A stretch of 64,000 nt of DNA from positions 4,309,793 through 4,373,792 of the forward strand of contig NZ_KB235914.1 in NCBI RefSeq assembly GCF_000332175.1, given 5' to 3'. The notes under the pieces are model-generated. The model was not told the DNA's origin, ran no database searches, and was given only the letters and a program-made list of their open reading frames with translations. Position numbers and translations under genes: made by a program. Positions 37,211 through 45,764 of this stretch are shown one piece after another (within the stretch, counting starts at the first letter, position 1; each line of letters opens with the position of its first letter). This DNA is from Pseudanabaena sp. PCC 6802. Its GTDB lineage: Bacteria > Cyanobacteriota > Cyanobacteriia > Pseudanabaenales > Pseudanabaenaceae.

Positions 37211-38161
37211 TTAGACCTCTTGCAGATTAGGTTGAGGTTGAGTTGCCAAAGAACCCCAAGATAGGAAAATATCAGGACATAGCAATAACGAAAAAGCGTC
37301 CTGATGATGAACTATATAATAGCGCAAACCCTACCTGCTGCACACTTTAAGCGTCGATTTGGTATCGAGACTAATACGTTCAAAGCAATTGTGAAAGTGC
37401 TTAAACCAGAGTGGCGAGCAACGCCAACACCTGGAGCCAAGCCTAAACTCGGACTAGAAGACCGCATATTGGTTGCCTTCGAGTATTGGCGGGAATATCG
37501 CACCTACTTTCACATCGCCACTAGTTGGGGCATCAGCGAGTCTACAGTTTGTCGAATAGTGCATTGGGTAGAGGAGACTTTAATCCGCTCACGTCGCTTT
37601 CGACTACCTGGGAAGCGCCAGTTGGTGCGGGGCTTTGGGATACCTACAGTCGCGACGTTGATGTGACTGAAACTCGCATTGAGCGTCCTAAGCGGCACCA
37701 ACGTGCCTTTTATAGCGGCAAACAGAAAGGGCACACGCTCAAATGTCAACTCATAATTGACGCTCTTACTGGGCAGATTATCTGTACGTTTTTCGGCAAG
37801 GGGCGACGGCATGATTTCAAGCTGTTCAAAGCTTCTGGCATCCATTTCCATCCTCAAACCGAGAGTTTGCAGGACAAGGGTTATCAAGGCATCCAGAAAC
37901 TGCATCTCTACTGCCGCTTACCCCACAAGAAACCGAAAGGTGGTCAGCTTACGCCTGAGCAGAAAGCGTTCAACCGCCAACTTGCGCGCCAACGGGTTGG
38001 CATTGAGCATGTTAATCGCCGCTTGAAGATCTTCCGCATCTTATCTGGACGCTATCGCAATCGTCGTCACCGCTTTGGTTTGCGTTGCAATCTAATTGCT
38101 GGTCTCTACAATTTTGAACGCTCTCAAGGCTCCTCAGTTGGCTAATTTGCAAGAGGTCTAA
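37211..38161 (+). mobile_element. IS5-family (ISL2-like) element, frameshifted
   Basis: 951 bp. The terminal inverted repeats are TTAGACCTCTTGCAGATTAG (left) and CTAATTTGCAAGAGGTCTAA (right), with one mismatch. A clear target duplication is not visible beyond TA-rich bases, which agrees with rearrangement of this locus. Confidence 0.85.
37304..38145 (+). CDS. IS5/ISL2-type transposase in two frames
   Basis: The first frame gives the N-terminal helix-turn-helix part (LGLEDRILVAFEYWREYRTYFHIATSWGISESTVCRIVHWVEETL) and ends near 37666. The catalytic part continues in the -1 frame (RDVDVTETRIERPKRHQRAFYSGKQKGHTLKCQLI ... LQDKGYQGI ... RQRVGIEHVNRRLKIFRIL), supplying the D, D and E residues. Some ISL2-group elements use programmed frameshifting. 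No classic slippery run is evident in the overlap, so a disabling mutation is equally possible. Confidence 0.8.
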
Positions 38162-38304
38162 TGACTACACTCGTTTCTGAGAAATTCTTGGCATTGCTGA
38201 TTTGTCACCGAAAAAATCAAAGTCAAATCAACGTACTAAAGCAAATCCCGCTCACCTTGTGACAGCAGTTAGGCGAAGCCGAGGCAACAGAGCATCGTTT
38301 TGAG

Positions 38305-38407
38305 TAGCTTATAGTCAAAAGGCTTAGGACAAGGTGCAGGGGTTCCACCCCTGCGTGGGGGCTGCGCCCCACGCACCCTGTAATAACCGATCTGTACTAT
38401 GGCTATA
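38305..38407 (+). repeat. Family B repeat (B7)
   Basis: TAGCTTATAGTCAAAAGGCTT at the left and CTGTACTATGGCTATA at the right, with both core hairpins (AGGGGTTCCACCCCT; GGGGGCTGCGCCCC). Confidence 0.9.
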
Positions 38408-38502
38408 AAAGGTGGTAGCTAAACAGAGTTTGGTATAAAGTGAAAATGCTCTCTCTAGCTACAATCGGGAATCAAAATAGGCTATAAACTAATAAAAGCT
38501 CT

Positions 38503-38533
38503 GTAACTTTTGTTACCTTTGACACTTGTCAAA
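38503..38533. promoter_or_regulatory. Two adjacent palindromes upstream of guaB3
   Basis: GTAAC-TTTT-GTTAC (38503-38516) is followed directly by TTTGACA-CT-TGTCAAA (38518-38533). They end 47 bp before the start codon, a position typical of an operator over a promoter. The cognate regulator is unknown. Confidence 0.4.
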
Positions 38534-38580
38534 GGCTTTGGTAGTCTGACTAGTTAAGGTTTAGGAGCAGGTACATAGTT

Positions 38581-39744
38581 GTGGATATTCAGATTGGACG
38601 AGGTAAGTCTGCCAGAAGGGCGTACGGTATTGATGAAATCGCCCTAGTACCAGGTCGTAGTACGTTAGATCCCGTCTTAGCTGATACGCAATGGGAAATT
38701 GGTGGCATCAAGCGCGAGATCCCGATTATTGCTAGTGCTATGGATGGCGTTATCGATGTGGGCATGGCCGTTCGCATGTCGCAGTTGGGTGCTCTAGGTG
38801 TAATTAACCTGGATGGCATTCAGACGCGATATACCGATCCGTCGGTCGTGCTGGATAAAATTGCATCGGTAGGTACGACTGAATTTGTGGCATTGATGCA
38901 AGAACTTTATGCTGAGCCAGTTAAACCGGAACTAATTCAGCAAAGAATTCGCGAAATTAAAGACCGGGGTGGCATTGCCTGCGCTAGTTCTACCCCAGCT
39001 AATGCTGAGAAATACGGCAAGTTAGCTGCTGAAGCAGGTTGCGATTTGTTTTTCGTGCAGTCTACGGTTGTTTCTACTACGCATCTTTCTCCGGAAGGCT
39101 TATCTGCACTTGACCTGGCGGAATTCTGCCGCAGTATGCCCATTCCCGTTCTATTGGGTAACTGCGTTACCTATGAAGTGACAATGGAATTACTCAAAGC
39201 CGGGGCAGCGGGTGTCCTGGTTGGCATTGGCCCAGGTGCAGCCTGCACGTCCAGGGGTGTTTTAGGTGTGGGCGTGCCGCAAGCAACCGCGATCGCCGAC
39301 TGTGCCGCTGCCAGAGATGACTATTTCAACCAAACGGGACGGTACGTGCCGATTATTGCCGATGGTGGTCTGATTACTGGCGGTGATATTTGTAAATCCA
39401 TTGCTTGCGGGGCTGATGGCGTAATGATTGGTTCGCCACTGGCACGAGCCCAAGAAGCTCCCGGTCGAGGATTTCATTGGGGCATGGCAACGCCCAGCCC
39501 CGTGCTGCCGCGCGGTACGCGCATTCGGGTCGGCAGCACCGGCACGATCGAGCAAATCCTGCGCGGGCCAGCGGGCTTAGATGATGGTACTCATAATCTG
39601 CTGGGAGCTTTAAAGACCAGTATGGGGACTTTAGGTGCCAAGAATATTAAGGAAATGCAGCAGGTAGAAGTAATTATTGCTCCTTCGCTGTTAACAGAAG
39701 GCAAAGTTTACCAAAAAGCCCAGCAACTGGGAATGGGCAAATAA
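38581..39744 (+). CDS. GuaB3-family IMP dehydrogenase-related protein
   Basis: 387 residues from GTG. It is an IMPDH/GMPR barrel without the CBS domains of GuaB, which matches the GuaB3 family of actinobacteria and cyanobacteria. The catalytic loop is GPGAACTSRGVLGVGVP with its cysteine; the flavin-independent IMP-binding region includes IIADGGLITGGDI and GADGVMIGSPLARA. The reaction expected is IMP to XMP with NAD, or a related step. Confidence 0.9.
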   Translation: MDIQIGRGKSARRAYGIDEIALVPGRSTLDPVLADTQWEIGGIKREIPIIASAMDGVIDVGMAVRMSQLGALGVINLDGIQTRYTDPSVVLDKIASVGTTEFVALMQELYAEPVKPELIQQRIREIKDRGGIACASSTPANAEKYGKLAAEAGCDLFFVQSTVVSTTHLSPEGLSALDLAEFCRSMPIPVLLGNCVTYEVTMELLKAGAAGVLVGIGPGAACTSRGVLGVGVPQATAIADCAAARDDYFNQTGRYVPIIADGGLITGGDICKSIACGADGVMIGSPLARAQEAPGRGFHWGMATPSPVLPRGTRIRVGSTGTIEQILRGPAGLDDGTHNLLGALKTSMGTLGAKNIKEMQQVEVIIAPSLLTEGKVYQKAQQLGMGK

Positions 39745-39750
39745 GTAATG

Positions 39751-39855
39751 GTATCGCCGTAGACAGATCGGTTATTACAGGGGGTGTGGTGGTGCAGCCC
39801 CCACGCAGGGGTTTCACCCCTGCAACCCATCCTAAGCCTATTGGCTATAGCTATA
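39751..39855 (-). repeat. Family B repeat (B8, inverted)
   Basis: Complement-strand copy just after the guaB3 stop; right end CCTATTGGCTATAGCTATA. Core hairpins AGGGGTTTCACCCCT and GGTGGTGCAGCCCCC (partly decayed). Confidence 0.88.
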
Positions 39856-39943
39856 AATAGGCGAACAGGCGATCGCATAGATTGCGATAGAATAACTACA
39901 GTGCTTTAAGTACGTATCGCTAATTAGGGAGCTAGTAAAACAA

Positions 39944-41047
39944 GTGCCTCAGGCAAAACAACTGCTGATTGGTTCAACCAGAGCGTATAGTGGCAAATCA
40001 GCGACAATTTTAGGTCTAGCTCTTCATCTGCAAACTTTGGGTTTAAAGATTGGCTATGGTAAACCCTTAGGGACTTTTACCACGCAAACCTTGCCCGAAT
40101 CATCGCCGGGAGTGGATGCTGATGTTGAGTTCATTACCCAAACCTTGAAGTTGCCTGAGGCATTGGTCAAACCAACTTTGCTCAGCCTGGATAAGCAAAC
40201 ATTGAGGCAGCGCCTCACTCGCGAGGATACTACTGACTATAAAGCAGTATTTAAACAACACTATCAAAGTGCTGATGGCGATCTAGTGCTTGTCGAAGCT
40301 CCAGCTAACACGGCAGAAGGGGCTCTATTCGGCCTATCTTTGCGGGAGATGTCTGACTGCATTGGCGCGCCAATTTTGCTTGTGGTCAGGTTTGGTTCTT
40401 TGTTAGTAGCCGATCACGTACTTAAGGCCAAGGAAAGACTGGAAGATCGCCTGCTAGGTGCGGTAATTAATGATATCCCCGAATCGCAGCTAGAGACGTG
40501 TAGAGATATTGTGTTGCCTTATTTGGAGTCGATGGGCGTACCTGTACTCGCAATTATGCCTGAGGATAGAATCCTGCGTAGCGTCAGCGTGCAGGAGTTG
40601 GTGGAGCAACTGGGAGCATCAGTACTCTACAGTCCAGAACACAGTAGTTTGTCAGATCTAATGGTCGAAGATCTCAAAATTGGCGCGATGGATGTCAACT
40701 CCGCCCAACTCTTCTTCCGTAACTCCTATAACAAAGCCGTAATCACGGGTAGCAATCGCCTGGATATTCAGCTTGCTGCTCTGGAGACTTCCACTAATTG
40801 CCTGGTTCTAACTGGCCCGCCCAGTATTAGTGCTGAAGTACTGCAACGCGCCACAGAGTACGAGGTCCCAATTTTATCAGTAGCCAAGGATACCTTAACT
40901 ACCGTAGAAGTAATTGAAAGTTGTCTCGGTCAGGTACGCTTGCATGAGGGCGTGAAGGTGCGATCGATCCGCAACATGATGGCTAAACATTTCGATTTCG
41001 ATCGCTTGTTAAGCACCCTGGATATTAGACCCACAGTTCCCGTCTAG
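39944..41047 (+). CDS. BioD-like plus DRTGG-domain protein (phosphotransacetylase-family N-terminal type)
   Basis: 367 residues from a GTG start. The N-terminal P-loop reads LLIGSTRAYSGKSATILGLALHL, of the BioD/CobB type. The C-terminal half reads VEDLKIGAMDVNSAQLFFRN and ILSVAKDTLTTVEVIESCLG, the DRTGG domain (here ITGSNRLD at the signature site). This is the N-terminal portion of long phosphotransacetylases without the catalytic Pta domain. It is a stand-alone, probably regulatory nucleotide-binding protein; its function is unknown. Confidence 0.82.
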   Translation: MPQAKQLLIGSTRAYSGKSATILGLALHLQTLGLKIGYGKPLGTFTTQTLPESSPGVDADVEFITQTLKLPEALVKPTLLSLDKQTLRQRLTREDTTDYKAVFKQHYQSADGDLVLVEAPANTAEGALFGLSLREMSDCIGAPILLVVRFGSLLVADHVLKAKERLEDRLLGAVINDIPESQLETCRDIVLPYLESMGVPVLAIMPEDRILRSVSVQELVEQLGASVLYSPEHSSLSDLMVEDLKIGAMDVNSAQLFFRNSYNKAVITGSNRLDIQLAALETSTNCLVLTGPPSISAEVLQRATEYEVPILSVAKDTLTTVEVIESCLGQVRLHEGVKVRSIRNMMAKHFDFDRLLSTLDIRPTVPV

Positions 41048-41115
41048 TTGTAGGGTGAGATAACCTCTAACTTAGCCAACCGTATGTAGCTCTGGTCGGA
41101 CTCTAACTTTTCACG

Positions 41116-41219
41116 TATAGCCGTAGACAGATCTATTAGGACAGGGGGTGTGAAGGCTGCGCCCCCACGCAGGGGTGGAACCCCTGCACCCCGTCCTAAG
41201 CCTATTGGCTATAGCTATA
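41116..41219 (-). repeat. Family B repeat (B9, inverted)
   Basis: TATAGCCGTAGACAGATCT to CCTATTGGCTATAGCTATA with AGGGGTGGAACCCCT and GGCTGCGCCCCC in the core. Confidence 0.9.
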
Positions 41220-41237
41220 GTAGTATGTCATGCCTAT

Positions 41238-41369
41238 TGCCCCATCCCATCAACCAAGCGATCGCATTTTATTTTTCTGTCAACTGAGATCGCCCTATCT
41301 CATCCACAAAGCGATCGCACTTTGCTTTTTTGCCAACTGAGATCGCCCCATCCCAAAAGCGATCGCGCC
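41238..41369 (+). repeat. Tandem array of about 50-bp HIP1-containing units
   Basis: Two full and one partial unit, each with a CATCC...CAA segment, GCGATCGC, a T-rich stretch, then CAACTGAGATCGCCC. The HIP1 sites are 53 and 48 bp apart. Confidence 0.7.
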
Positions 41370-41434
41370 TAACAATCCAGGATTGGTGCCTAGCGATCGG
41401 CAAATACAAGGAGAGCCATGCGATCGCTCTATAA

Positions 41435-41593
41435 CTACTTTGTCTTGACAGATCTCATAGCTTCATACCAAGATTGACACTTTTCAGACATTCCAGTTGC
41501 AATTTCACTTGCTTCTTTCATCTTTTGTTCAGCAACCTTCGCAAGCTCTAAAATCTCTAAAATTTCATTTTCATCAAGGGCTTTCTGATTCAT
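41435..41593 (-). CDS. Small hypothetical protein, last gene of a three-gene operon
   Basis: 52 residues (MNQKALDENEILEILELAKV and onward to WYEAMRSVKTK). It is strongly helical and charged, and could form a coiled coil. The start codon lies two bases after the stop of the preceding gene, which supports real translation. Family not recognised. Confidence 0.6.
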   Translation of the reverse strand: MNQKALDENEILEILELAKVAEQKMKEASEIATGMSEKCQSWYEAMRSVKTK

Positions 41594-41595
41594 AG

Positions 41596-41823
41596 CTAAT
41601 TCCCTAAACGCTCCCTAATTCTGGTTACTCCTACCTTTGCTTCTAATACTCGACCAAGTTGTTCGGAAAGATCTTCTGCAATCTCACGAATTTGCTCTTT
41701 TGTAACCACCCCTGTTGCCAGAATAGCACTACTATAACTGATACGCCTTCTTACAATCTCTGCAAAAAGTAAAATATTGTTTAGGTATGCAAAAAAATGA
41801 CTACTGGTTACTAACCTAGCCAA
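41596..41823 (-). CDS. Small hypothetical protein, middle gene of the operon
   Basis: 75 residues. A hydrophobic first third (FFAYLNNILLFAEIV) is followed by a charged helical part (TKEQIREIAEDLSEQLGRVLEAKVGVTRIRERLGN). The start overlaps the end of the 331-residue gene by 13 bp; a shorter start is possible. Family not recognised. Its charged helix and that of the next product might interact. Confidence 0.55.
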   Translation of the reverse strand: MARLVTSSHFFAYLNNILLFAEIVRRRISYSSAILATGVVTKEQIREIAEDLSEQLGRVLEAKVGVTRIRERLGN

Positions 41824-42806
41824 CCGAATGTGGCTCTAGAAGGTTCTTGACTTCGCAGGAATTGCTCGCAATCGCGGATGGGATAAATCATCTTATCCCA
41901 TCGGGAATCAGGTAAAGAGAGAGGACGGCGTTCGGTGAGAATCCAACGACTAATTTCATCCACCTGCGCTCGTGCTTTGAGTGGTGCTTCCACTCTTACT
42001 AGCCCAAAATATGCATCTTCATTCCTATTATCTCTAAGGCGGAGATACCAACTACAGACAGGATGGCGGCCTGGTGGTGTAAAGGTCGAACTGCGATCGC
42101 CTGGTTTCAGATTCAAGATTACTTCCTGCTCGGGGAAGCGAAAATATTGGGTATTGTGGCTCTTAATCAAACCAATGATGCGGTTGTGTTCTGCGGCGGC
42201 TTTGGAAATTGTAATCGAGCCATCCATCACCAGCCACCCTGGTTGCTCTTGCTTTATCCATAGTTCGGCTAGATCGGACTCTAGCTTTTCACGGCGATCG
42301 GAAATCGCGTTCCTAGCCGCTTCCCGTAATAATTGCGGCTGCTTGTCGTCGAGATCGTCTTCTGCCAGTTCGTCCATGCTTCTGGGCGCAGTATCGACTA
42401 CTGTGAAGTTGGCTGCAAGGTTTGCTAGTTCGGTTGGGTCAAAATATCGGTAAGGTAGGTAAATCGCTTCCTGCACCCGATACTGCCAGGTTGACATCAA
42501 AACTTTCGGTCTTTGCCTGACCGCCGCAGCGACATAGCCGTAGTATACGGGCGCGTAGTCCTGGTAATACAGCAACCAACTGCGTTGAATGCCATCAATG
42601 AAATAGCGGAATTGGTTTTCCGATACATCGCATTCCCCCACTGCGATCGCGCGCATGGGGGACTCTAGCAAAGTGGCCGAGGACAGACGGGCTATAGACT
42701 CACCAAAACCAGTTTGCTCGTCGTACTGGGGCGATCGCACCAATTGCCTTTGCCCAGGGTTATTGCGGAGGTGCTTTTGTAAATTAGGTAATAGGGAAGA
42801 AGCCAT
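41811..42806 (-). CDS. Conserved hypothetical protein with NurA-like features
   Basis: 331 residues from the ATG at 42806; a GTG 7 codons upstream is possible. No signal or membrane segment. Two DG motifs flanked by hydrophobic strands stand out (FRYFIDGIQRSWLL and GWLVMDGSITISK), followed by RIIGLIKSHNTQYF and a late PVCSWYLRLRD. This recalls NurA-type nucleases, where an Asp in a DGS motif binds metal, but I cannot confirm it. It heads an overlapping operon with two small genes. Confidence 0.5.
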   Translation of the reverse strand: MASSLLPNLQKHLRNNPGQRQLVRSPQYDEQTGFGESIARLSSATLLESPMRAIAVGECDVSENQFRYFIDGIQRSWLLYYQDYAPVYYGYVAAAVRQRPKVLMSTWQYRVQEAIYLPYRYFDPTELANLAANFTVVDTAPRSMDELAEDDLDDKQPQLLREAARNAISDRREKLESDLAELWIKQEQPGWLVMDGSITISKAAAEHNRIIGLIKSHNTQYFRFPEQEVILNLKPGDRSSTFTPPGRHPVCSWYLRLRDNRNEDAYFGLVRVEAPLKARAQVDEISRWILTERRPLSLPDSRWDKMIYPIRDCEQFLRSQEPSRATFGWLG

Positions 42807-42859
42807 ATTGCCACGAGTAAAAGCCACTATTTTTGCGTGACATCCTCCCGACGCTGACC

Positions 42860-43505
42860 CTACGGGTACAGCGCGGGCTTCCCAACCTCGCGATTAGACA
42901 TTCCTGCCCCACGCCACTTATCTAGGTCATAGACCCCCGACAGACCGACTTGGCAGGCTGTTTCCGTTCCCCAGAGTCCCTGGGCTACTACATGCTCTAG
43001 TCCACGATGCAAAACCATTTCTGCTGCGGCATGGTCACGATGAGTCCGATACCCACACTCAGGGCAATGATGCTCTCTGCTCTCCAGACCTTTACTCACA
43101 GTTGCAAAGCAATTGGGACAGGTTTGGCTGGTGCCGCTGGGATTGACCTTGGCAAAGTACACCCCTCGTTTCCAGCAGACCCATTCCGTCAGAGACAAAA
43201 ATTGGCCAAAGGCGGCATCTACACAATCTTTTCGCAGCATCCCTCGCGTCAATCCTTTGACGTTGAGGTCTTCGGCAAAGATGGTTTGTGCTTGGTCGCA
43301 AAGTTTGTGAGCCGCTTTCAGATGAAAATCTTTACGACGGTTTGCAATCCGATAGAGAACATCTGTCTACCAGGCACTTACGCGAAGCAATCCAATCTTT
43401 GAGTTCGCGCAAAGCGTAGTTATACACGCCTCTGCAAGTCTCAAGCCACTCCAGCAGTTCAGGTTGCTGTGTGGCACCTGGATAGATTCGGTAGGTGTAG
43501 TTCAT
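42860..43505 (-). pseudogene. IS200/IS605-type tnpB, internally deleted
   Basis: The N-terminal part MNYTYRIYPGATQQPELLEW (to about WIASRKC) is joined, with a frame change, to the C-terminal part (VLYRIANRRKDFHLKAAHKL ... TIFAEDLNVKGLTRGM), which holds the zinc ribbon TCPNCFAT ... HCPECGYRTHRDHAAA. About 150 central residues, including the first RuvC part, are gone. TnpB is an RNA-guided nuclease; this copy should be inactive. The right-end DNA of the element (GTACAGCGCGGGCTTCCCAAC, from about 42869) is retained. Confidence 0.88.
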
Positions 43506-43769
43506 GGTCAGCATAGCTATAGCTTACCACGAGCTATAGCCACTGGTAAATGCTTGTCTCATCCCCATCGAGGGGAATCGACAAGCGCAGGGAGTCCATG
43601 TATGCCGACACTGACATTTCAGGTACAGCGCGGGACTTATAGCCTAGCCCCCGCCCCCCCATTAGTTAATTCTAGACCGATAGCTTGTAATCTGCTATCT
43701 TGGCAGGATTAATTTAAAAATGGTGATTAAACCTAAGCTGAAATTGGATATCTACCTCGAAAAGCAGCT
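43506..43769. other. Left flank of the tnpB remnant and spoIID-like gene leader
   Basis: 264 bp containing short hairpins near AGCTATAGC and GTACAGCGCGGGACTT (43624-43639). The latter repeats the element's right-end sequence at 42869-42884 and may mark the other IS200/IS605 end. No tnpA is present. Confidence 0.45.
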
Positions 43770-45482
43770 ATGAAAAGTTACTTTAATCTAGCCATCCACG
43801 CCGCGATCGGTATTATCTGCATAATTGGATTTGCAGGTAAGAGCACTGCCAACGAGAGTAACCCGATCCTGCACATCGGTATCGTGCAAAGATTTGGCTC
43901 TAATTCCAAAGATCGCCTTAAGCTCAAGGTGCCCAACGGTGACAAGCTAACGCTAACCTTTCCATCAGAAGATGGTAAAATGAGGCAAACGCTAACTACA
44001 GATAATGTTGTCATCGAGATCTCGCAGCAACCTCTGACTCAGCCGATATTGGATGAAAAAATTATACTGAGCCACCATCGCAGTTTCGAGAATGCTGCGG
44101 CGAGCGCCTACCGATTTAACCAGGAGGGCGTTGAAACTGAAATAGCACAACCCAGACGCTGGCAAGTATGGGCCAAACGCAGCACCTACACTACTCCGCT
44201 ATTACGACGAATGTTACTCTACAGCTTGAAGCTGCACGGTTATAACATCGTGCAACTAGACTCTCAAGTCGTGAAGCAACAACCCAAGGTTGCCTGGTTG
44301 TTAGGTAGTACTCGGTATGAGAAAGATTTAGTCGATATCACCAGCGATCGCGGCATTGTAGAGGTAAACGATCGCCCGTATGCGGGCACGTTTCGCCTGC
44401 AACCCAACGCACATCGCAGCTTTACGCTGGTTAACTACGTGCCGCTTGAAACCTATCTGCGCGGTGTCGTGCCGCACGAGATCGGCTACAATGCTCCCTA
44501 TGCAGCAGTACAGGCGCAGGCAGTTCTGGCTCGTACCTATGCCCTTGCCAGCCGTCATCGTTTCCTCACGGATAACTACGAGCTTTGTGCTACGACGCAA
44601 TGTCAGGTGTATCGTGGATTGGAAAACACAACTACAACTGCTGATAATGCGATCGCCGATACCAGTGGCAAAGTCCTTACCTACAACAATAAAGTGGTGG
44701 ATGCCCTTTATTCCTCTACGACAGGGGGAGTTACCGCCAACTACAACGATATCTGGGATGGGCAAGAACGCCCCTATCTAAGGTCTGTTGTCGATTCTGT
44801 CACGACTGCGATCGATCTAAAGCGCTCCGATCTCGCCGATGAGAATAGATTCCGTGCTTTCATCGAACGGCGCGACGGATTTAATGAAGTCGGCTGGAAT
44901 AATTTTCGTTGGAAATCCGACAGTACCCTCGATGAAATTAAGAAGACACTCCAGGAGTTTCTGAAGCTCTCTGGCGATACAGATACTAAGTTCCAACAGA
45001 TTAAACAGGTTAGCATTACCAAAAGAGCCCCTTCTGGCCGCGTGCTGGCGATGGAGGTGGTTACGGATACCAAAACCATTACTTTAGAGAAAGACGAGAT
45101 TGTTGATGCTTTTGAGGCACCAAATAGTACTTTATTCTACATGCAACCCATTTTTGCGGAAGAGAGCAAGCCCGCAGAAAAGCAGAACGCTACTGACAAA
45201 CAAAATTCGCAAAGTACTCAAAATAAACAAAATGATTCGACTAAAATCTTACAAGGATATTCGTTTGTTGGCGGTGGTTTAGGGCATGGTGTAGGCATGA
45301 GTCAAACAGGCTCTTACAATCTAGCCAGATTGGGCTGGTCCTACGATCGCATTCTCGACTTTTACTTTGCAGGTACCAAGCTGCAGACCCTCAGATCGGA
45401 ATTTCTCCCAGATACATCGCAGACCTTGCCACAAAAGCCAGAGACATTCAGCCGCGATCGCACTGCTACACCACGCCAATAG
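43770..45482 (+). CDS. SpoIID/LytB domain protein
   Basis: 570 residues with an N-terminal hydrophobic signal segment (HAAIGIICIIGFAGKSTA). The SpoIID core follows: VNYVPLETYLRGVVPHEIGYNAPYAAVQAQAVLARTYALAS, AtttQCQVYRGLENTTTTADNAI and YSSTTGGVTANYNDIWDGQ, ending with GGGLGHGVGMSQTGSYNLARLGWSYDRILDFYFAGT. These proteins are lytic transglycosylases or amidase activators acting on denuded peptidoglycan. A low-complexity N/Q/K-rich stretch (around residues 470-490) interrupts the domain. Expected in the periplasm. Confidence 0.88.
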   Translation: MKSYFNLAIHAAIGIICIIGFAGKSTANESNPILHIGIVQRFGSNSKDRLKLKVPNGDKLTLTFPSEDGKMRQTLTTDNVVIEISQQPLTQPILDEKIILSHHRSFENAAASAYRFNQEGVETEIAQPRRWQVWAKRSTYTTPLLRRMLLYSLKLHGYNIVQLDSQVVKQQPKVAWLLGSTRYEKDLVDITSDRGIVEVNDRPYAGTFRLQPNAHRSFTLVNYVPLETYLRGVVPHEIGYNAPYAAVQAQAVLARTYALASRHRFLTDNYELCATTQCQVYRGLENTTTTADNAIADTSGKVLTYNNKVVDALYSSTTGGVTANYNDIWDGQERPYLRSVVDSVTTAIDLKRSDLADENRFRAFIERRDGFNEVGWNNFRWKSDSTLDEIKKTLQEFLKLSGDTDTKFQQIKQVSITKRAPSGRVLAMEVVTDTKTITLEKDEIVDAFEAPNSTLFYMQPIFAEESKPAEKQNATDKQNSQSTQNKQNDSTKILQGYSFVGGGLGHGVGMSQTGSYNLARLGWSYDRILDFYFAGTKLQTLRSEFLPDTSQTLPQKPETFSRDRTATPRQ

Positions 45483-45500
45483 AGCGATCGATTCCCATAC

Positions 45501-45657
45501 TATAGCGGTTTTCAGATCGGAAAGAGTAGGGGGTTTGGGGGCGTTGCCCCCAAGAAGGGGAGGCAGGGCGGTCTTGGGGGTTCCCCGCTAGAGCCACTGC
45601 CGTGTTCCACCCCTTCACCCCAAAAATAAAACCCGTTCTCAAGTGAAAACTGCTATA
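45501..45657 (+). repeat. Family A repeat carrying the 45-bp module (A8)
   Basis: Family A ends and GGGGGCGTTGCCCCC hairpin, with the 45-bp module at 45561-45605 (starting AGGCAGGGCGGTCTTGGGGG) inserted at the AGGGGT/ACCCCT hairpin. Total 157 bp against 113 bp for the plain form. Confidence 0.93.
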
Positions 45658-45694
45658 AGCAGGATTTGGGATCGGTAGCTTACACAAAATATTA

Positions 45695-45718
45695 GCCGTA
45701 GAGCGATCGCTCTACGGC
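45695..45718. terminator. Perfect 24-bp palindrome containing HIP1
   Basis: Symmetrical around GCGATCGC with arms GCCGTAGA/TCTACGGC. It lies between two convergent genes and could act as a bidirectional terminator. U-runs are weak on both sides. Confidence 0.4.
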
Positions 45719-45764
45719 AAGAAAAACTCAATCTCAAAATCTATAAGTAGTCGCAATAATAGGG

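Larger units (their letters stand above)
38162..38580. other. Upstream region of guaB3
   Basis: 419 bp with family B element B7 and, near the gene, two adjacent short palindromes. TAGGAG lies 13 bp before the GTG start as a likely ribosome binding site. Confidence 0.55.
41048..41434. other. Intergenic region with repeat B9 and a HIP1-bearing tandem array
   Basis: 387 bp. After element B9 come two and a half diverged units of about 50 bp (41238-41369). Each contains GCGATCGC (41258, 41311, 41359) and CAACTGAGATCGCCC. No gene is seen. Confidence 0.6.

Noticed and set aside
41238..41369. CRISPR-like array
   Set aside because: Units are diverged, only two and a half, with no constant repeat or unique spacers and no cas genes nearby.
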